Origin: Acinetobacter gyllenbergii CIP 110306 = MTCC 11365
GTDB lineage: Bacteria > Pseudomonadota > Gammaproteobacteria > Pseudomonadales > Moraxellaceae
DNA: 64,000 nucleotides
Assembly (NCBI RefSeq): GCF_000413855.1
Contig: NZ_ATGG01000017.1
Coordinates: 147,707 to 211,706, forward strand
Direction: 5' to 3'
The notes under the pieces were generated by a model, which searched no databases, was not told the origin of the DNA, and saw only the letters and a list, made by a program, of their open reading frames with translations. This document shows positions 15,834-26,400 of this stretch, piece by piece (the first letter of the stretch is position 1; each line of letters starts with the position of its first letter). The translations under genes were made by a program, and so were the position numbers.

Positions 15834-17714
15834 TTAAAAAAACCGTACATAGCCCACGCCAATTTTATTCCAGTCTTTATGATCCTGCTGTTCATAATCC
15901 CAGTTTACTCTTACAGCGTGATTTGAGTTCAAACTATATTGCAATTGCGTACCAACTCTTAAATTCCACTGACTCTGATCTTGCCAATACGGTAACTCAA
16001 TCTGTACCACGCTGTTAATATTGTCTGTCCACAGATTCATACAACCTACCGTTGGCCCTACTCCAACACGCCAGCCTTTATCTAAATTTTTGCCACCTTG
16101 AATATGACTTTGCAACTGGGCATAACACAAATTTCGACGATCATAATCTGCCACGCTATACCCAACTTGCATATTTAGATTCATGACACCATGTTGCCGA
16201 TCTTCACTAAACTGCCCTTTCTCGACAGACTCCTGTTTCCAACCCAAATTAAAACCCCAACTGAGTGGTGATTTAAATGGTTGAATGGGGTTGTAGGAAT
16301 TCACCGACAGTAGATCTAAATGTTCTAACTTAAGCTTGTCGTCACGGTATTGCAGACTACCATCTAAAAACAAGAGTTGCGTACCTGTACGATAACCCGC
16401 TTGTGGATCAATCAAATCGTGATAAGCCTGACGATGCCCAAGTTCAACAAACTTTTGTCCTTGCACCTCTCCAATATTCATAGAAAGATTTCGCGCATGA
16501 TGTCCTTCTACAGGCTGTTTTTTCGGGCGTATAGGCTCTTGCCGTTGTTTATCAACTTCAATTTGACTGCGCTGTGCAAGTAACTGACGTAATTGAGGTT
16601 GGGCAAAATCGGCATCCACTTTATGGCTAATATATTGCAGATATAAATCATCATAGGCCATTTCTAGAATTTTGGCCTGATCCTGTTGCTGATAGGTGTT
16701 TAAAATGGATTGAGCTTTATCCATTTCGGTAAAAGCGACTTGATGGGCAACTTTGGCTAAAGCAGTACCATGTTGTTTGGCTTGTGCGAGTAACTGCGTT
16801 TCCAAGGCAGGACGATAGATCACTTCTTTAACCAGATCTTGCTGATCGACCGCCTTCAGGGTTTCAATTGGAATGGCGGCATAATTGAACTGCTGTTTTA
16901 GTTTTAAATTAGGACGAACCAAGTCAATTAGACCCAATAAACGATAAGCACAATTATCACTAACAAAATAATAAGGGAAACTCACATGCTGCATTTCCCA
17001 AATATGCTCAACCAGAAATCGGGTTTCCTCTGGTGTGAGATTGAGTTCATATTCCCATAAATCACGACTTTCAAAATCACCATATTCTTTGACTTTACGA
17101 TAATAGGGCATTAAAGAATATTCGCCAGGATACTGCCCTGTTAAGCCCTTCCATGCATAAGACCAATTGTCCTCACCTCTTACCGTTGCGGCATAGTTCA
17201 CCGCATAGGACACTAAATTGAGTTGCTTCTGATCTTTAGGGTCTAGACGTAGCAAAGTATGTCCAAACATTGAACTTGGATTACCCATAAAATCGGTTGC
17301 ATAAATCAAGGTGACCTTATACGGCTTGATTTGATTAATCCAGTCCTCAAACTCATTACAAGTTACTTTTGGAAGCTGTTGATCATTGATATTGAGCTGT
17401 TGCATCAGCCAACGGCTACGTGCAGGAAATTTACAACGGAAGGATTGATTATCTGAAGCTTCAACAAATAAGGCTTTAATATCCGCCTGTAGCTCATTAT
17501 TTAAATTGGTTTGACCATCTTTTGCGTAAAAATAACCCGCATAACTGACTTCGCTATTTTGTTTATGGTCAGCATACATCAAGCGTTGCCACGTGACGTG
17601 CTGATCTAATTTTTTCTTGTTGGCTAGATCCAAATAAGTCTGAATATCTGATTCAACCGCAGCATGTGCAAAGTGGCACGTTAAAAACGCCAGCGCAAAA
17701 GTAGCTAATTTCAT
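15834..17714 (-). CDS. DUF4105 (Lnb N-terminal periplasmic domain) outer-membrane protein
   Basis: A 626-residue exported protein. The signal peptide MKLATFALAFLTCHFAHAA is clear. The central region carries DUF4105 motifs: TLIYATDFMGNPSSMFGHT, LNLVSYAVNYAA, GLTGQYPGEYSLMPYY and YYFVSDNCAYRLLGLID, with a conserved His and Cys that suggest a papain-like (NlpC/CHAP-type) fold. The C-terminal about 200 residues alternate polar and hydrophobic residues and end GVGYVRFF, consistent with a beta-barrel anchor. The biochemical role is unknown. Confidence 0.85.
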   Translation of the reverse strand: MKLATFALAFLTCHFAHAAVESDIQTYLDLANKKKLDQHVTWQRLMYADHKQNSEVSYAGYFYAKDGQTNLNNELQADIKALFVEASDNQSFRCKFPARSRWLMQQLNINDQQLPKVTCNEFEDWINQIKPYKVTLIYATDFMGNPSSMFGHTLLRLDPKDQKQLNLVSYAVNYAATVRGEDNWSYAWKGLTGQYPGEYSLMPYYRKVKEYGDFESRDLWEYELNLTPEETRFLVEHIWEMQHVSFPYYFVSDNCAYRLLGLIDLVRPNLKLKQQFNYAAIPIETLKAVDQQDLVKEVIYRPALETQLLAQAKQHGTALAKVAHQVAFTEMDKAQSILNTYQQQDQAKILEMAYDDLYLQYISHKVDADFAQPQLRQLLAQRSQIEVDKQRQEPIRPKKQPVEGHHARNLSMNIGEVQGQKFVELGHRQAYHDLIDPQAGYRTGTQLLFLDGSLQYRDDKLKLEHLDLLSVNSYNPIQPFKSPLSWGFNLGWKQESVEKGQFSEDRQHGVMNLNMQVGYSVADYDRRNLCYAQLQSHIQGGKNLDKGWRVGVGPTVGCMNLWTDNINSVVQIELPYWQDQSQWNLRVGTQLQYSLNSNHAVRVNWDYEQQDHKDWNKIGVGYVRFF

Positions 17715-17752
17715 TCAATCGCAATTTTTAAAATAATAGGAATCGGTATAAG

Positions 17753-17780
17753 AAAACCCTGCCATCAAGACAGGGTTTTT
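17753..17780 (-). terminator. Terminator after the DUF3015 gene
   Basis: Stem AAAACCCTG / CAGGGTTTT with a short loop and T-rich flank, 11 bp beyond the DUF3015 stop codon on the minus strand. Confidence 0.75.
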
Positions 17781-17791
17781 GCATGCAGCAA

Positions 17792-18262
17792 TTAAACGTA
17801 TGCTTTAAGCACCGCATCTTTTGCCATCACGCCTTGTAATGCATCGAGAACTTGAAGTGAGTTGGTATTTTTGCTTGAATAAATTTCAGCAAAATTTGCT
17901 TTAGACACAGCAAAGAAACGTGCTTTGTCATTGGCTTTAATTTGCATTAATTCAGCAAGCACATTTAAGCTTTCACCTTGGCCAACAGCCATATCACGTG
18001 CCAAAGATTCAGCATTTTCATTGGTGAAGGTCACCACTTGAGCTGTTACCGTACCACCTTGACGGCATCCTAGAGTACCAAAAGTAATACCTAATAATTG
18101 GTTAGTAAAAATACCATTGGTTGTTGCAGCAAGAATTTTAGGTGCAACACCTTTTTTACCTGCCCATACTTGTGTACCCACACCACAACCAACATCATTG
18201 TCAGCCATTGCAACAGTTGAACCAGCGGCTAATAGAGCGGCTAATGCAATTTTTTTTAACAT
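17792..18262 (-). CDS. DUF3015 periplasmic protein
   Basis: A 156-residue exported protein. The signal peptide MLKKIALAALLAAGSTVAMA is followed by DNDVGCGVGTQVWAG, typical of DUF3015. Two cysteines could form a disulfide. I start at 18262 because GGAG lies 9 bp upstream; a start seven codons earlier would lengthen the signal region. It is a monocistronic unit with its own terminator. The function of this family is unknown. Confidence 0.88.
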   Translation of the reverse strand: MLKKIALAALLAAGSTVAMADNDVGCGVGTQVWAGKKGVAPKILAATTNGIFTNQLLGITFGTLGCRQGGTVTAQVVTFTNENAESLARDMAVGQGESLNVLAELMQIKANDKARFFAVSKANFAEIYSSKNTNSLQVLDALQGVMAKDAVLKAYV

Positions 18263-18445
18263 AGGAACGAACTCCAGTATCAATTATTCTTCAATATTTG
18301 TTATCACTATTGTGTGTGTAATCAATCTTACACAGAAGTTAAAATAACCAGCTTAGCGTGTTTTAGCAAATAAATTTTGAAATATATCTGAAATACTCAT
18401 AACAAAGGGGAATTAGAAAAGTCTGTTAAAAGAACTTTAGGCCAT

Positions 18446-19240
18446 CTAATTTAACTGCCACGCCCCATTTTTATCTCTGGTTCCCAAGATTTTTAATACC
18501 AACACCAAGCTCAGTAATAATAAAAGATACCATGACCCAAGCTTCCCCCAACCCACCATATGCCAAGCATCGACTTGGCTTGGATAAAGCCATATTTTAT
18601 AAAAGGTACTGATGTTTTCCGCAATCCAAATCAAAAATGCAAGTAACAATAAAATCGGTAACATCGGTACACTAAAACGATGTTGTTGCAATTGAAAATA
18701 CAGTTTTGTTTTCCAGAAAATCAAACCGCTCCAGATAAATAATGCAATCCGAATATCTGGAATAAAAAACTTAGTCATAAAGTTGAGATAAGACAATACC
18801 GCCAAGCACAGCATATTGCCAAAATTGGGTAAGTTTTCGAAAGAAACCTGATAAAGCCTCAGAGAACGAGCAAAAAAACTGCCTACGGCTGAATACATAA
18901 AACCAGCAAACAACGGCACAGTGAACAGTTTTAAAACCGCAGGCTGCGGATATTGCCATGATGCAATGGCAGGATGAGTGAGAAAAATCTCCATCCCCAT
19001 GGCCATAATATGAAATAAGGCAATCACTTTCGCTTCTGCCCATGACTCGAGCTTTAAATAGATCAGGCAAACTTGAATAATCAGTGCGTAAAACAATAAA
19101 TAGTCATAACGAAAGAAACCATAATACTCATGACTCCCCATCGGGGCGGTGACTGCAAATGCAATCAAAAGCAACAATCCAAATAAGGCAGCCGAAGCTG
19201 CCTTAGTGATAAAGTTGAGCGGTAATACAATCAACTGCAC
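18446..19240 (-). CDS. DUF817 integral membrane protein
   Basis: A 264-residue inner-membrane protein with about eight hydrophobic segments. Landmark motifs of DUF817 are YGFFRYDYLLFYALIIQ, KVIALFHIMAMGMEIF, GFMYSAVGSF and AENISTFYKIWLYP. It is downstream of hemE on the same strand with a gap of about 43 bp, so it may share its transcript. The function is unknown. Confidence 0.85.
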   Translation of the reverse strand: MQLIVLPLNFITKAASAALFGLLLLIAFAVTAPMGSHEYYGFFRYDYLLFYALIIQVCLIYLKLESWAEAKVIALFHIMAMGMEIFLTHPAIASWQYPQPAVLKLFTVPLFAGFMYSAVGSFFARSLRLYQVSFENLPNFGNMLCLAVLSYLNFMTKFFIPDIRIALFIWSGLIFWKTKLYFQLQQHRFSVPMLPILLLLAFLIWIAENISTFYKIWLYPSQVDAWHMVGWGKLGSWYLLLLLSLVLVLKILGTRDKNGAWQLN

Positions 19241-19283
19241 AAAACGAATCCTAGCGTGTTTATTTTAAAAGACTTAAAAAATA

Positions 19284-20357
19284 TCAACCTAAATACTTAG
19301 CACTGTACTCATGCACAGTATCAACAAAAATCTTCGGTTGTGCTGGATCCACCCATTGCGTGATACCGTGACCTAAATTCGCGATATAGCCTGTTTTTTC
19401 ACCACTAGCATAAGCATCATCCAACATGGCTTTCACTGATTTTTCAATTGAAGCAGCTGAACCATAAAGCACAGCAGGATCTAAATTACCTTGTAACGCA
19501 GCTCGTCCCGCAACCACATCACGTGCAGTATAAAGCGGTGTAGTCCAATCTAGACCAAATGCATCTGCTCCTGTCGTTAGCATGGTTTCCAACCATTGCC
19601 CGCCACCTTTGGTAAACAGAATGATCGGAATACGTTGACCATCTTTTTCACGTTGAAGCCCTGCAATAATCTTGGTCATATAGTTCAATGAGAATTCAAC
19701 ATATTCCCTATGCGCAAGCGCACCACCCCAGCTATCAAAAATCTGGATCGCTTGTGCGCCTGCATCAATTTGCGCATTGAGATAATCAATCACTGAATCA
19801 GCTAAATGATCGAGCAAAGCATGTAACACTTCTGGCTGCGCGTACATCATATTTTTAATGAAGCGAAACTCTTTACTTGAACCACCTTCAACCATATACG
19901 TTGCTAAAGTCCACGGACTTCCAGAGAAACCAATCAACGGAACCTGTCCATTTAAAGCAGAACGGATGGTCGAAACGGCATTCATGACATAGGCCAGATC
20001 AGACTTGGCATTTAATTTAGGTAAATTCGCCACATCTTGTGCAGTACGAACTGTTTTATGAAACTTTGGCCCTTCACCTGTCTCAAAATACAACCCCAAA
20101 CCTAGAGCATCAGGAACCGTTAAAATATCTGAAAATAAAATTGCCGCATCGAGCTCATAACGGCGTAATGGCTGTAACGTCACTTCGCAAGCAAAGTCAG
20201 TATTTTTACATAGAGATAAGAAGTCCCCTGCCTGCGCACGAGTTTCACGATATTCTGGTAAATAACGTCCTGCTTGACGCATCATCCATACAGGTGTGGT
20301 GTCTACAGGTTCACGTAATAAAGCTCGTAAAAAACGATCATTTTTCAACGTTGTCAT
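19284..20357 (-). CDS. hemE: Uroporphyrinogen decarboxylase
   Basis: Decarboxylates uroporphyrinogen III to coproporphyrinogen III in haem synthesis. Signature motifs are [26 protein letters not shown] (with the catalytic aspartate), [17 protein letters not shown] and FDSWGGAL. Length about 357 residues is normal. I start at MTTLKND; a TTG two codons earlier is in frame. It is divergent from the L,D-transpeptidase gene with about 200 bp between. Confidence 0.96.
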   Translation of the reverse strand: MTTLKNDRFLRALLREPVDTTPVWMMRQAGRYLPEYRETRAQAGDFLSLCKNTDFACEVTLQPLRRYELDAAILFSDILTVPDALGLGLYFETGEGPKFHKTVRTAQDVANLPKLNAKSDLAYVMNAVSTIRSALNGQVPLIGFSGSPWTLATYMVEGGSSKEFRFIKNMMYAQPEVLHALLDHLADSVIDYLNAQIDAGAQAIQIFDSWGGALAHREYVEFSLNYMTKIIAGLQREKDGQRIPIILFTKGGGQWLETMLTTGADAFGLDWTTPLYTARDVVAGRAALQGNLDPAVLYGSAASIEKSVKAMLDDAYASGEKTGYIANLGHGITQWVDPAQPKIFVDTVHEYSAKYLG

Positions 20358-20554
20358 TACCAATCTCTAAATTTTTTCATGTAGCGCGCATCATAACAAA
20401 GTTAGCTTGGAATTTATAATTTCAATCGTATTCAAATTTATGCACTCAAATAAATTTCGCTTTTACACAAAACTGCTACTGCAAGTGACATTATTTTCTG
20501 TAATACTTGCAACATCTTATATCCCAATATGAATAATTCTTAAGGTTGAATTAC

Positions 20555-21757
20555 ATGTTTGTTCGCTCATTACTCGCTATGAGTTTAAGTTGTATTCTTG
20601 CTAATGTTGCTTTTGCTGCTCCAACAACTGAGCAACCATTAAATCCAAAACAAATTTCGGGTTCAGTACAAGATCCTATTGACCCATTAGCGATTGAACG
20701 TACAGCTTCAAGTGTTGTTGCTAATCCAGCTTCAAGTGTTGCCGCACCAGCCGCATCTGAGCCACAAATTAATACTGGTGCTGCATCAGTTGTATCGCAA
20801 AAATTAGAAAGCACACCTGATACCACAACGACGACAGCTGCTCCAACGACTAAAATTTCGTGGACACTCGATAGCATGAATAATGCTGAATATCCTGAAG
20901 CTTTACCAAAAGGACAGCTTCCTGCCTACGCACGTGCGCATGTCATGTTGAACAATGCCCATGCATCACCAGGAGCGATTGATGGCTCAAACGGTAAAAA
21001 CACTTTAAAAGCGATCGCATCATTCCAGCAAATGAATGGTTTAACGCCTACAGGTCAGTTAAGCAAAGAAACTTGGGATGCTTTGGTTGCAAAACAAACC
21101 AAACCAGCCTATGTCGAATACACCATTACTGATGCTGACCTCAAAGGCCCATATGCGGATTCAATCCCTTCTGACTATGCTTTACAAGCCAAAATGAAAG
21201 GTTTGTATTACACCCGTGTAACTGAAATGTTGGGTGAAAAATTCCATATGGATGAAAATTTCTTAAAGAAATTAAATCCAACAGCGACGTTCAAAAAAGC
21301 AGGTGAAAAAATTATTGTGGCCAATGTCCGCAATGACTTACCTGAAGATATTCATTTGATTGTTGCACACAAAGGCGCAAGACAGTTGTATTTATTCAAC
21401 AGCCGTAATCAAATGATTGCCTCATTTCCTGCAACAATTGGCAGTACTGATACACCTTCTCCAACAGGTACTTATAAAGTAGTGGGTGTGGCAAAAAATC
21501 CTTGGTATAGCTATTCACCTTCTAACTTTGTCCAAGGTAAAAACCTTAAACCTCTTTCTTTACCACCAGGTCCAAATGCACCCGTCGGTAATATCTGGAT
21601 CGGTTTAAGTAAAAAATCATTTGGTATTCATGGTACGCCAAACCCATCTTTAATTTCTAAGACTGCATCGCATGGTTGTATTCGTTTAACCAACTGGGAT
21701 GCCAATGACTTGGGTGCTAAAGTACGTTCAGGTGTAACGGTAAAATTCTTGGAATAA
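20555..21757 (+). CDS. L,D-transpeptidase (YkuD) with peptidoglycan-binding domain
   Basis: Periplasmic enzyme expected to make 3-3 cross-links in peptidoglycan or attach proteins or D-amino acids to it. The signal peptide MFVRSLLAMSLSCILANVAFA is followed by a low-complexity Ala/Ser/Thr linker. A PG_binding_1 domain follows (PGAIDGSNGKNTLKAIASFQ, GLTPTGQLSKETWDAL). The YkuD domain ends with GIHGTPNP and SHGCIRL, whose cysteine at about residue 375 is the nucleophile. The ATG at 20555 has AAGG 9 bp upstream. A. baumannii has several Ldt paralogues; I cannot say which one this is. Confidence 0.92.
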   Translation: MFVRSLLAMSLSCILANVAFAAPTTEQPLNPKQISGSVQDPIDPLAIERTASSVVANPASSVAAPAASEPQINTGAASVVSQKLESTPDTTTTTAAPTTKISWTLDSMNNAEYPEALPKGQLPAYARAHVMLNNAHASPGAIDGSNGKNTLKAIASFQQMNGLTPTGQLSKETWDALVAKQTKPAYVEYTITDADLKGPYADSIPSDYALQAKMKGLYYTRVTEMLGEKFHMDENFLKKLNPTATFKKAGEKIIVANVRNDLPEDIHLIVAHKGARQLYLFNSRNQMIASFPATIGSTDTPSPTGTYKVVGVAKNPWYSYSPSNFVQGKNLKPLSLPPGPNAPVGNIWIGLSKKSFGIHGTPNPSLISKTASHGCIRLTNWDANDLGAKVRSGVTVKFLE

Positions 21758-21773
21758 TCTGAGTATTTTCGAT

Positions 21774-21811
21774 AAAAAAACCGAATATCCATGTTGATAT
21801 TCGGTTTTTTT
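21774..21811. terminator. Bidirectional terminator
   Basis: Perfect 16-bp stem (arm AAAAAAACCGAATATC) with a 6-base loop and T-runs on both sides. It sits between the convergent L,D-transpeptidase and diguanylate cyclase genes. Confidence 0.92.
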
Positions 21812-21815
21812 AATT

Positions 21816-23087
21816 TCAAATATGCTGCTCTAAATTGGGTAAAGGCTGATAATAAATTTGATTACGTCCAAGTTGCTTGGCCCGATATAGCGCCTTATCC
21901 GCAGTGTGTATCAACATCTCTTGGCTAATTTTAGGGTTACCATTAAAGACTGTGATCCCCAAACTAATGGTGACATGGTTAGACACCAAAGATTTATCAT
22001 GCGGAATCATTAAGCGGTCAATCGCACGATAAATATTGGTTGCGACTGCATATGCGCCTTGTGCAGAGGTTTCAGGTAATAACACCACAAACTCCTCCCC
22101 ACCATAACGTGCAATAAAATCCATATGCCGAATCGAGCTTTTAATGGTTTTTGCAATGGACGAGATCACTTGATCCCCCATTTGATGCCCATAAAAATCA
22201 TTGTAGTTTTTAAAATAATCAATATCGATAAACAGTACCGACAGCGATTTCCGTTCTTTACAAGCTAATTCATAATAATAAGTGCACATCTCTTCAAATG
22301 TACGCCGATTTGACACATCAGTCAGTTCATCATGCTGACTCAAGTGTAATAACTCAGAGGCTTGGATACGTAAAATCTGCTCATCAATTTCTGAAATTTT
22401 GGACTTTATAAATATTTTTCTTTCTTTGGAAGTCAGCATAACACTGATCGAAAAACCAAGCAGTAAGCTTCCAATCAATGTCCGCCCAACCATGAGAAAA
22501 TCACTTGAGTTATCCAACCAATACGAAACAAACAAGATCGTGATTGCAGCAAGCGAACCAATCCACAACATATGTACAGGACGAATACCACTGAGAATAA
22601 ATCCCAACATATACAGGAATGCAATGAGCACCATGGCTTGATTTTGCAGTACCAGATTTGAAACACTCATCATCAAGACTGAGGTTAATACAATGGTCAG
22701 GAACACGATCAGACAAGCAGCAGGATAAAACAATGTATTGAGTTGTTTAAACCGAGAAAAAGCCCAGAAAAAGAACAGCGCGATACCAACAACAATCAGA
22801 CTGAGAATACTATAGATAAAATCGAGAACAAAATATGCACTTCCACGAATGACGAGAAAATTAGAGGGCAAGATCAACAGTACAAATATGGTATAGGTAA
22901 TGACGCCCTGACCGAAAAACTGAATCGCATTGAGACGAGTTCGATCAACATTAAATCTCCAGAATTCATTTTCTAATTTTTGCGGTAAAGTCTGATGGGT
23001 CTTTTTAGATTTAGAATGTTGGGCAACAAGCTGCTCTAGGTCTTCTTTTGACCTCCTTAATTGATCAAGATCATAGCTGTTGTCCAT
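21816..23087 (-). CDS. Membrane diguanylate cyclase (GGDEF)
   Basis: Makes cyclic di-GMP from two GTP. A cytoplasmic N-terminus of about 65 residues is followed by roughly six membrane segments (about 70-225). The GGDEF domain holds DELTDVSNRRTFEE, LFIDIDYFKNYND and the active-site motif RYGGEEFVVLLPE. An intact inhibitory I-site (RHMD) lies five residues before GGEEF, so product feedback is expected. There is no EAL domain. It is divergent from pyrC. Confidence 0.93.
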   Translation of the reverse strand: MDNSYDLDQLRRSKEDLEQLVAQHSKSKKTHQTLPQKLENEFWRFNVDRTRLNAIQFFGQGVITYTIFVLLILPSNFLVIRGSAYFVLDFIYSILSLIVVGIALFFFWAFSRFKQLNTLFYPAACLIVFLTIVLTSVLMMSVSNLVLQNQAMVLIAFLYMLGFILSGIRPVHMLWIGSLAAITILFVSYWLDNSSDFLMVGRTLIGSLLLGFSISVMLTSKERKIFIKSKISEIDEQILRIQASELLHLSQHDELTDVSNRRTFEEMCTYYYELACKERKSLSVLFIDIDYFKNYNDFYGHQMGDQVISSIAKTIKSSIRHMDFIARYGGEEFVVLLPETSAQGAYAVATNIYRAIDRLMIPHDKSLVSNHVTISLGITVFNGNPKISQEMLIHTADKALYRAKQLGRNQIYYQPLPNLEQHI

Positions 23088-23250
23088 CCCATCTACTCTT
23101 TTTATACTGCACTATTATTGTGCCGCATAAAAAATAACATAATTTCTCATTTTGTCATGTGCTTTGCTTAACCACTTATCCGTAATTGTAGTTACCATTT
23201 TCACACTTTATGCATTATTATTTGTATTATTTTTAAGTTTGAAGTAGACC

Positions 23251-24285
23251 TTGAATACTCTTACACTTTTGCAACCCGATGATTGGCACGCACACCTGCG
23301 TGATGGTTTAGCTTTAAAACGTACTGTCCCTGATTTAGCCAAGCAATTTGCACGCGCAATTTGTATGCCCAATCTTGTTCCACCTGTTAAAACGGTAGAA
23401 GAAGCTTTAGCCTATCGCGAGCGTATCCTTGCCCATGTGCCTGAAGGGTTGAATTTTGACCCACGCATGGTGCTTTATTTTACCGATCATACGTCTCCAG
23501 ACGAAGTTCGTAAAATTAAAGAATCTGAATTCGTTAATGCCATCAAACTTTATCCAGCGGGTGCGACCACTAACTCAGATAATGGTGTTAGTGATATTCG
23601 CAAAGTGTATGCCGTGATTGAACAACTGGAAGAACATCAGGTTCCATTGTTACTACATGGAGAAGTGACGCATAATCACGTTGATATTTTTGATCGTGAA
23701 AAAAAATTCTTAGATGAAGTGCTGTCGCCTTTATTGAAACAGTTCCCAAAATTAAAAGTCGTGTTAGAACACATTACAACAAGTGATGCGGCGAATTTTG
23801 TGTTGGAACAAGATCGTAATGTGGCAGCAACCATTACCCCACAACATTTATTATTCAACCGGAATGATATGTTAGTCGGTGGTGTCAAACCACATTTCTA
23901 TTGCTTACCGATTTTAAAACGTCAGACTCATCAAACGACCTTATTAGAAGTCGCAACCAGTGGTAATCCTAAATTTTTCTTAGGTACTGACAGTGCACCA
24001 CATGCACAAAATGCCAAAGAGAATGCCTGTGGTTGTGCTGGTTGCTATAGTGCACCAAATGCAATTGAACTTTATGCACAAGCCTTTGATCAGGTTGGTA
24101 AGTTAGAGCGTCTAGAAGGCTTTGCGAGTATGTTTGGTGCTGATTTCTATGGCCTACCACGCAATACCTCAACCATTACCTTAGTGAAAGAAGACATTAC
24201 CGTCGCTGAATCTTTTGATTATCTTGAAGATCAGAAAATTATTCCACTTCATGCTGGTAAAACCCTGCAATGGAGAAAAGTGTGA
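23251..24285 (+). CDS. pyrC: Dihydroorotase (class II)
   Basis: Cyclises carbamoyl-aspartate to dihydroorotate in pyrimidine synthesis. Zinc-site motifs are [10 protein letters not shown] at the N-terminus, [16 protein letters not shown] (carboxylated lysine), [19 protein letters not shown] and [20 protein letters not shown]. Length 344 residues is typical. Translation begins at TTG, with no ATG in a sensible place. The stop overlaps the start of rnt. Confidence 0.96.
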   Translation: MNTLTLLQPDDWHAHLRDGLALKRTVPDLAKQFARAICMPNLVPPVKTVEEALAYRERILAHVPEGLNFDPRMVLYFTDHTSPDEVRKIKESEFVNAIKLYPAGATTNSDNGVSDIRKVYAVIEQLEEHQVPLLLHGEVTHNHVDIFDREKKFLDEVLSPLLKQFPKLKVVLEHITTSDAANFVLEQDRNVAATITPQHLLFNRNDMLVGGVKPHFYCLPILKRQTHQTTLLEVATSGNPKFFLGTDSAPHAQNAKENACGCAGCYSAPNAIELYAQAFDQVGKLERLEGFASMFGADFYGLPRNTSTITLVKEDITVAESFDYLEDQKIIPLHAGKTLQWRKV

Positions 24286-24935
24286 CCCAAGAAGAAAACA
24301 AAGCGCCTGTCATTGGTCAGCGTTTTCGTGGATTTTTACCTGTTGTTGTCGATGTGGAAACAGCAGGCTTTAATTCTCAAACCGATGCACTACTTGAAAT
24401 CGCCTGTATCCCAATTGTCTATGATGAAAATGGGCAATTTGTCCCAGGCCCATCTTTTCAAGCACATATCAATCCTTTTGAAGGTGCAAATCTTGACCGC
24501 CGCTCATTAGACTTCATTGGTATTGATCCATTCAATCCAATGCGTGTTGCAATGGCAGAAGATGAGCGCAGCGCTTTGCGTCGTATTTTCAAATCATTGA
24601 ATGAAGTGCGTAAAGCCCAGCATTGTACCCATGCTGTCTTAGTGGGTCATAACGCGCACTTTGACTTAGGTTTCCTGCAAGCAGCGATTGCACGTTCGGG
24701 TACCAAAAATCAAAACCCGTTTCACAGTTTCTCTGTCTTTGATACCGTGACTTTAAGTGCCGTCATGTTTGGACAAACGGTATTGGCACGTGCCTGTATT
24801 CAGGCTGGTATTGAGTTTGATGGCAAAGAAGCCCATTCTGCGTTGTACGATACGCAGAAGACGGCCGAACTGTTTTGCTATATTTTGAACAAACTGTCTC
24901 CTCACCTTCTTGACAGTTTGGTGACAGAACCCTAA
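24282..24935 (+). CDS. rnt: Ribonuclease T
   Basis: A 3'-5' exonuclease that trims tRNA (end turnover of CCA) and 5S/23S rRNA. DEDDh motifs: [14 protein letters not shown] (Exo I), [12 protein letters not shown] (Exo II), and [13 protein letters not shown] (Exo III). I choose GTG at 24282, which overlaps the pyrC stop as GTGA and has GGAG 6 bp upstream. ATG at 24270 is the alternative. It is translationally coupled to pyrC, and a tRNA gene follows 19 bp later. Confidence 0.93.
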   Translation: MTQEENKAPVIGQRFRGFLPVVVDVETAGFNSQTDALLEIACIPIVYDENGQFVPGPSFQAHINPFEGANLDRRSLDFIGIDPFNPMRVAMAEDERSALRRIFKSLNEVRKAQHCTHAVLVGHNAHFDLGFLQAAIARSGTKNQNPFHSFSVFDTVTLSAVMFGQTVLARACIQAGIEFDGKEAHSALYDTQKTAELFCYILNKLSPHLLDSLVTEP

Positions 24936-24954
24936 TATACACCCACCTCAAGAA

Positions 24955-25030
24955 GTCCCTATCGTCTAGAGGCCTAGGACATCGCCCTTTCACGGCGGTA
25001 ACCGGGGTTCGAATCCCCGTAGGGACGCCA
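24955..25030 (+). tRNA. tRNA-Glu (anticodon TTC)
   Basis: A full cloverleaf: acceptor GTCCCTA / TAGGGAC, discriminator G and encoded CCA, D-loop with AGAGGCCTAGGAC, anticodon loop CTTTCAC giving UUC, and T-arm CGGGG-TTCGAAT-CCCCG. It is very close to E. coli tRNA-Glu. A terminator follows directly. Confidence 0.98.
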
Positions 25031-25036
25031 AATTTG

Positions 25037-25071
25037 AAAAAGCCACTGCATTCTAAGACAGTGGCTTTTTT
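25037..25071 (+). terminator. tRNA-Glu terminator
   Basis: Stem AAAAAGCCACTG / CAGTGGCTTTTT with a 10-base loop and T-run, 6 bp after the CCA end. Confidence 0.9.
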
Positions 25072-25117
25072 ATTTGCTTTGAATAATAAAAAGGACTCCG
25101 AAGAGTCCTAATATATC

Positions 25118-26362
25118 TTATGCAGACTTCCTTGAATTGACTCGACCTTTCACAACCGCCTTGATATTCCCCTTCGCATAATTCAAAAATACCAACAACG
25201 GCGATAATTTTGGATTTGGCTTTTTACCCTGTCCAATGGCTTTGAACTGTGCCGCATACCAGATGATTTCCATAATTGCCATTTTATCGACAAATGGAAT
25301 TCCTGTTTTAATTTGATTCACTGCATAACGGACATCATACCCTGCGATTAAGCGTTCAGGTAAATCAACCTCTACAGCCAATGGACGCGCAATCCCGATA
25401 AAATCACATGCACCACTTTGCAATGCAGCATTCATTCCTTCAACTGTACGGAAGCCACCTGTTACCATCAACTTACAGGCAACATGTTGGCGAATTTTTT
25501 CTGCAAATTCTAAGAAATAAGCTTCACGCGCGATCGTACTCGCCTTACGCTTTTCTGCTTTAGCACCTGCCATGGCTGGAGCTTCGTAAGTGCCACCAGA
25601 AATTTCAATAATGTCAATTCCCGCAACATCAATGGCTTTAAACACGGTAATCACATCTTCTTCTGTAATCCCACCGCGCTGGAAATCTGCCGAGTTCAGT
25701 TTGACTGAAATAATGAAGTTTTCAGAAGTTGCATCACGCACCGCCTGATAAGCATCGATCAAGAAACGCATACGATTCTCAATCGAACCGCCCCATTGAT
25801 CTGTACGTTTATTGGTCAAAGGTGATAGAAATTGGCTAATCAAATAACCATGTGCACCATGTAATTGCACACCTTCAAAACCCGCTTTTTCACAGACTGC
25901 AGCTGCTGTCGCAAAACGCTGGATAATATCTAAAATTTCGTCGTGTTTAAGTTCACGTGGTGTGCCAAACATTGCCGCAAGCATTGGACTAAATGGCACA
26001 GCTGAGGGTGCGACCGTTTCCTTGTTTAACCCCTTTGGACATTGACGACCTGGATGTGACAATTGAATCAATTGCACCATGCCATGTTTCTTACCCACAG
26101 CAGCCCATTGCTTGAGTTTTTCCAAATCACGTTCGGTTTCAATTGCAACCACACCCGGCTCATTCTTGGCGCCCACATTGACCATCACGTTTCCAGTAAT
26201 GGCACAGCCCAAACCACCTTTTGCCCATGCTTCGTATAGACCAATCAATAGATCATTGGGTTGCCCTGCATCATTGGCAAGTGCCTCGCTCATCGCCCCT
26301 TTGATAATGCGGTTTTTAAATATGGTATTGCGAATCTGGATACTGTCTGCAATCTGACTCAT
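25118..26362 (-). CDS. NADH:flavin oxidoreductase, old yellow enzyme family
   Basis: An FMN TIM-barrel ene-reductase of about 414 residues. Motifs: FKNRIIKGAMSE, GLGCAITGNVMVN, QLSHPGRQCP, the catalytic-type GVQLHGAHGYLISQFLSP, NKRTDQWGGSIENRMRF, IIEISGGTYE and VTGGFRT. It has no C-terminal 4Fe-4S/dinucleotide domain, so it is not a full 2,4-dienoyl-CoA reductase. The start at 26362 has AGAGG 6 bp upstream; an ATG two codons earlier sits too close. A palindromic operator overlaps its promoter, which suggests induction by an electrophile or enone. The regulator gene is not in view. Confidence 0.9.
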   Translation of the reverse strand: MSQIADSIQIRNTIFKNRIIKGAMSEALANDAGQPNDLLIGLYEAWAKGGLGCAITGNVMVNVGAKNEPGVVAIETERDLEKLKQWAAVGKKHGMVQLIQLSHPGRQCPKGLNKETVAPSAVPFSPMLAAMFGTPRELKHDEILDIIQRFATAAAVCEKAGFEGVQLHGAHGYLISQFLSPLTNKRTDQWGGSIENRMRFLIDAYQAVRDATSENFIISVKLNSADFQRGGITEEDVITVFKAIDVAGIDIIEISGGTYEAPAMAGAKAEKRKASTIAREAYFLEFAEKIRQHVACKLMVTGGFRTVEGMNAALQSGACDFIGIARPLAVEVDLPERLIAGYDVRYAVNQIKTGIPFVDKMAIMEIIWYAAQFKAIGQGKKPNPKLSPLLVFLNYAKGNIKAVVKGRVNSRKSA

Positions 26363-26378
26363 GGTCATCCTCTGCTAC

Positions 26379-26400
26379 AATTAGAGTATTTACTCTAATT
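26379..26400. promoter_or_regulatory. Palindromic operator of the old-yellow-enzyme gene
   Basis: Perfect inverted repeat of 22 bp with arms AATTAGAGTA and TACTCTAATT separated by TT. It begins inside the -10 box and covers the likely transcription start. That is the layout of a TetR- or MarR-type repressor site. Confidence 0.7.

Noticed and set aside
25118..26362. 2,4-dienoyl-CoA reductase (FadH)
   Set aside because: The protein stops after the FMN barrel and has no iron-sulfur or pyridine-nucleotide domain.
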